A DNA stretch of 5,324 nt from positions 1-5,324 of the forward strand of contig PMUE01000072.1 in NCBI GenBank assembly GCA_003167055.1, read 5' to 3'. Of this stretch, positions 4,182 to 5,324 are shown one piece after another; position 1 is the first letter of the stretch, and every line of letters starts with the position of its first letter. This stretch comes from Vulcanimicrobiota bacterium (GTDB taxonomy: Bacteria > Vulcanimicrobiota > Vulcanimicrobiia > Vulcanimicrobiales > Vulcanimicrobiaceae). Position numbers and translations under genes: made by a program. Under the pieces are notes generated by a model, which worked only from the letters and a program-made list of their open reading frames with translations, ran no database searches and was not told the DNA's origin.

Positions 4182-5246
4182 ATGGTGAAGGCGCTCGACG
4201 TTCCATCCAATGCGCGGCTCGCCGTTGCCCCGGTCGTGTATCCGCCAATCTGGGATATTTGGCATCTGGATTGGGTGCAGTACAACGCAGCAGTGCATCA
4301 GCCGATGGCCCGCAATATTGGTGAGGCGATTGGTCTTGGTGCACAACTCAATATCGTTGATGCGAGCGGTAAGCTCAATCCGCCCGCGACCCGCTGGAAA
4401 TCCTCGGTGCGTATCAGGAATCTTTACTGGATGGAGAAGCAGATCGAGCACTTGAAGGCGCCGGTTTGGCCGGCTGGGGTCTTCGGGGCGATCGACTCCG
4501 CCAAGGCAGCCCGCGGGCGTGAGCTCTTCGTTGCGAACTGCATGCGTTGTCACGGTATCTCGCAAGTGCACGGCGGCGACACCTGGGCAGTACGCACATT
4601 ACCGCTCGAAACCATTGGCACCGATTCGAACCAGGCGGTCGCCTTTGCGAAAGCGACGTACGATGCGACCAAGCTCGGCATGAGCGCGCGCGAGCCGGGA
4701 GCCCTGGGGCTAAAAGTCATCGTCGCAAATCTCAAGACGCAGGGCTATGAAGACGAAGGCATTCCGAAATCCGAGTGGCCGACCTACGATGGATTTGGAC
4801 GGAAATTGGTCGCGGTGGCGCCATGCGGATATAAGGCGCGCCCGTTGATCGGCATTTGGGCGACCCCGCCGTACTTACACAATGGCAGCGTGCCGACAGT
4901 GTACGACATGTTGAGCGACACGCGCCCGTCGCATCCGATCCTTGGCAATCCGGAGTACGATCCGGTGAAGTTGGGCATGGTGCAGCAAGTGACGCCGCAC
5001 AGCCTCACGCTCGATACCTCGTTGACGGGAAATGGCAACGTTGGGCACTGGTGGACCAACGATCGCAACCGGAAAGGGCGGATTGGCCCGGCACTTTCAG
5101 AGGTACAGAAGTACGAGCTTATCGAGTATCTGAAGAGTGCGACGTACGCGAACTACCCGACGCGCTCGGTCGATGCCGGGTTTCCGCTGCCGTGCGGAGA
5201 TAACTTGCATTGGGCAGCCAACGCCGCGCTTAACCTGATGCCATAA
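4182..5246 (+). CDS. RoxA-like di-haem cytochrome c, C-terminal half, after in-frame TAG
   Basis: This 354-residue frame from ATG 4182 is in the same phase as the upstream half; codons 4164-4181 also read sensibly. PPIWDIWHLDWVQYN (21-35), then PMARNIGEAIG (41-51) and RGRELFVANCMRCHG (111-125) precede a RoxA/peroxidase-like core. CMRCH (120-124) binds the second haem. YKARPLIGIWATPPYLHNGS (217-236), EYDPVKLG (258-265) and GNGNVGH (283-289) are strongly conserved elements of this cytochrome group. There is no signal peptide and no good ribosome site before ATG 4182 or GTG 4185, so separate translation would leave the domain in the cytoplasm, where haem c is not attached. It is best read as the second half of one gene. 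The TAA stop at 5244-5246 overlaps the convergent gene at the right edge. Confidence 0.85.
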   Translation: MVKALDVPSNARLAVAPVVYPPIWDIWHLDWVQYNAAVHQPMARNIGEAIGLGAQLNIVDASGKLNPPATRWKSSVRIRNLYWMEKQIEHLKAPVWPAGVFGAIDSAKAARGRELFVANCMRCHGISQVHGGDTWAVRTLPLETIGTDSNQAVAFAKATYDATKLGMSAREPGALGLKVIVANLKTQGYEDEGIPKSEWPTYDGFGRKLVAVAPCGYKARPLIGIWATPPYLHNGSVPTVYDMLSDTRPSHPILGNPEYDPVKLGMVQQVTPHSLTLDTSLTGNGNVGHWWTNDRNRKGRIGPALSEVQKYELIEYLKSATYANYPTRSVDAGFPLPCGDNLHWAANAALNLMP

Positions 5247-5324
5247 CCCGGACCGGCGCTTCGAGCAGGGCATCGTCCCACAGCGGATAGCGTGGAAGTT
5301 CCGGATGGCGCGGCAGATCCGCAA
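5230..5324 (-). CDS. 3' end of an unidentified minus-strand gene (partial)
   Basis: Read on the minus strand from the right edge, one frame gives about 31 codons without a stop, ending VMASG and TAA at 5232-5230. The visible part includes YPLWDDALLEAPVRV, a Leu/Pro/acidic mix typical of a globular C-terminus. The neighbouring frame open over the same bases is Cys/Arg-rich and runs into the cytochrome antisense, so it looks like a shadow. The stop lies 17 nt inside the cytochrome gene, a tail-to-tail overlap. The family is not recognisable from so little sequence. Confidence 0.45.
   Translation of the reverse strand, partial: ADLPRHPELPRYPLWDDALLEAPVRVMASG

Noticed and set aside
5097..5324. 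Minus-strand frame of 75 codons at the right edge
   Set aside because: It is Cys/Arg-rich and mostly antisense to the cytochrome; a neighbouring frame ending at 5230 looks more like protein.

Overview
The window is bacterial, with GC of about 60%, closely packed genes on both strands, GTG and TTG starts, and one copy of a GTCATCCCGAGC-type dispersed repeat. Multihaem cytochromes, small coiled-coil tail-anchored proteins and this repeat style would fit an uncultured soil lineage such as Candidatus Eremiobacterota or an acidobacterium. That placement is a weak inference; no marker gene is present.

Left end (1-943): a minus-strand pair holds the start of a VOC (glyoxalase-fold) protein, preceded by a small tail-anchored coiled-coil protein. 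Across a 76-bp gap a divergent plus-strand gene encodes a two-helix membrane protein. Between its end and metX lies a dispersed repeat (965-998) that supplies the last four codons and the stop of metX.

Middle (984-3480): a minus-strand methionine operon, metY then metX, separated by 2 nt. Together they turn homoserine, an acyl-CoA and sulfide into homocysteine. Upstream is a near-consensus promoter (3445-3473), a 27-codon leaderless ORF with five Met and two Cys codons (3354-3437), a strong intrinsic terminator (3288-3329), a further hairpin, then metY. A segment inside the leader ORF is complementary to the terminator's left arm. This has the layout of a ribosome-mediated transcription attenuator sensing methionine (possibly also cysteine), and it is the most interesting object in the window. 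No SAM riboswitch core was recognised.

Right end (3481-5324): a divergent plus-strand gene encodes an exported di-haem cytochrome c of the RoxA-like/cytochrome c peroxidase-like type. It is split by one in-frame TAG (4161-4163), with both flanks well conserved. The last 95 bases hold the 3' end of an unidentified minus-strand gene that overlaps the cytochrome gene's end by 17 nt.
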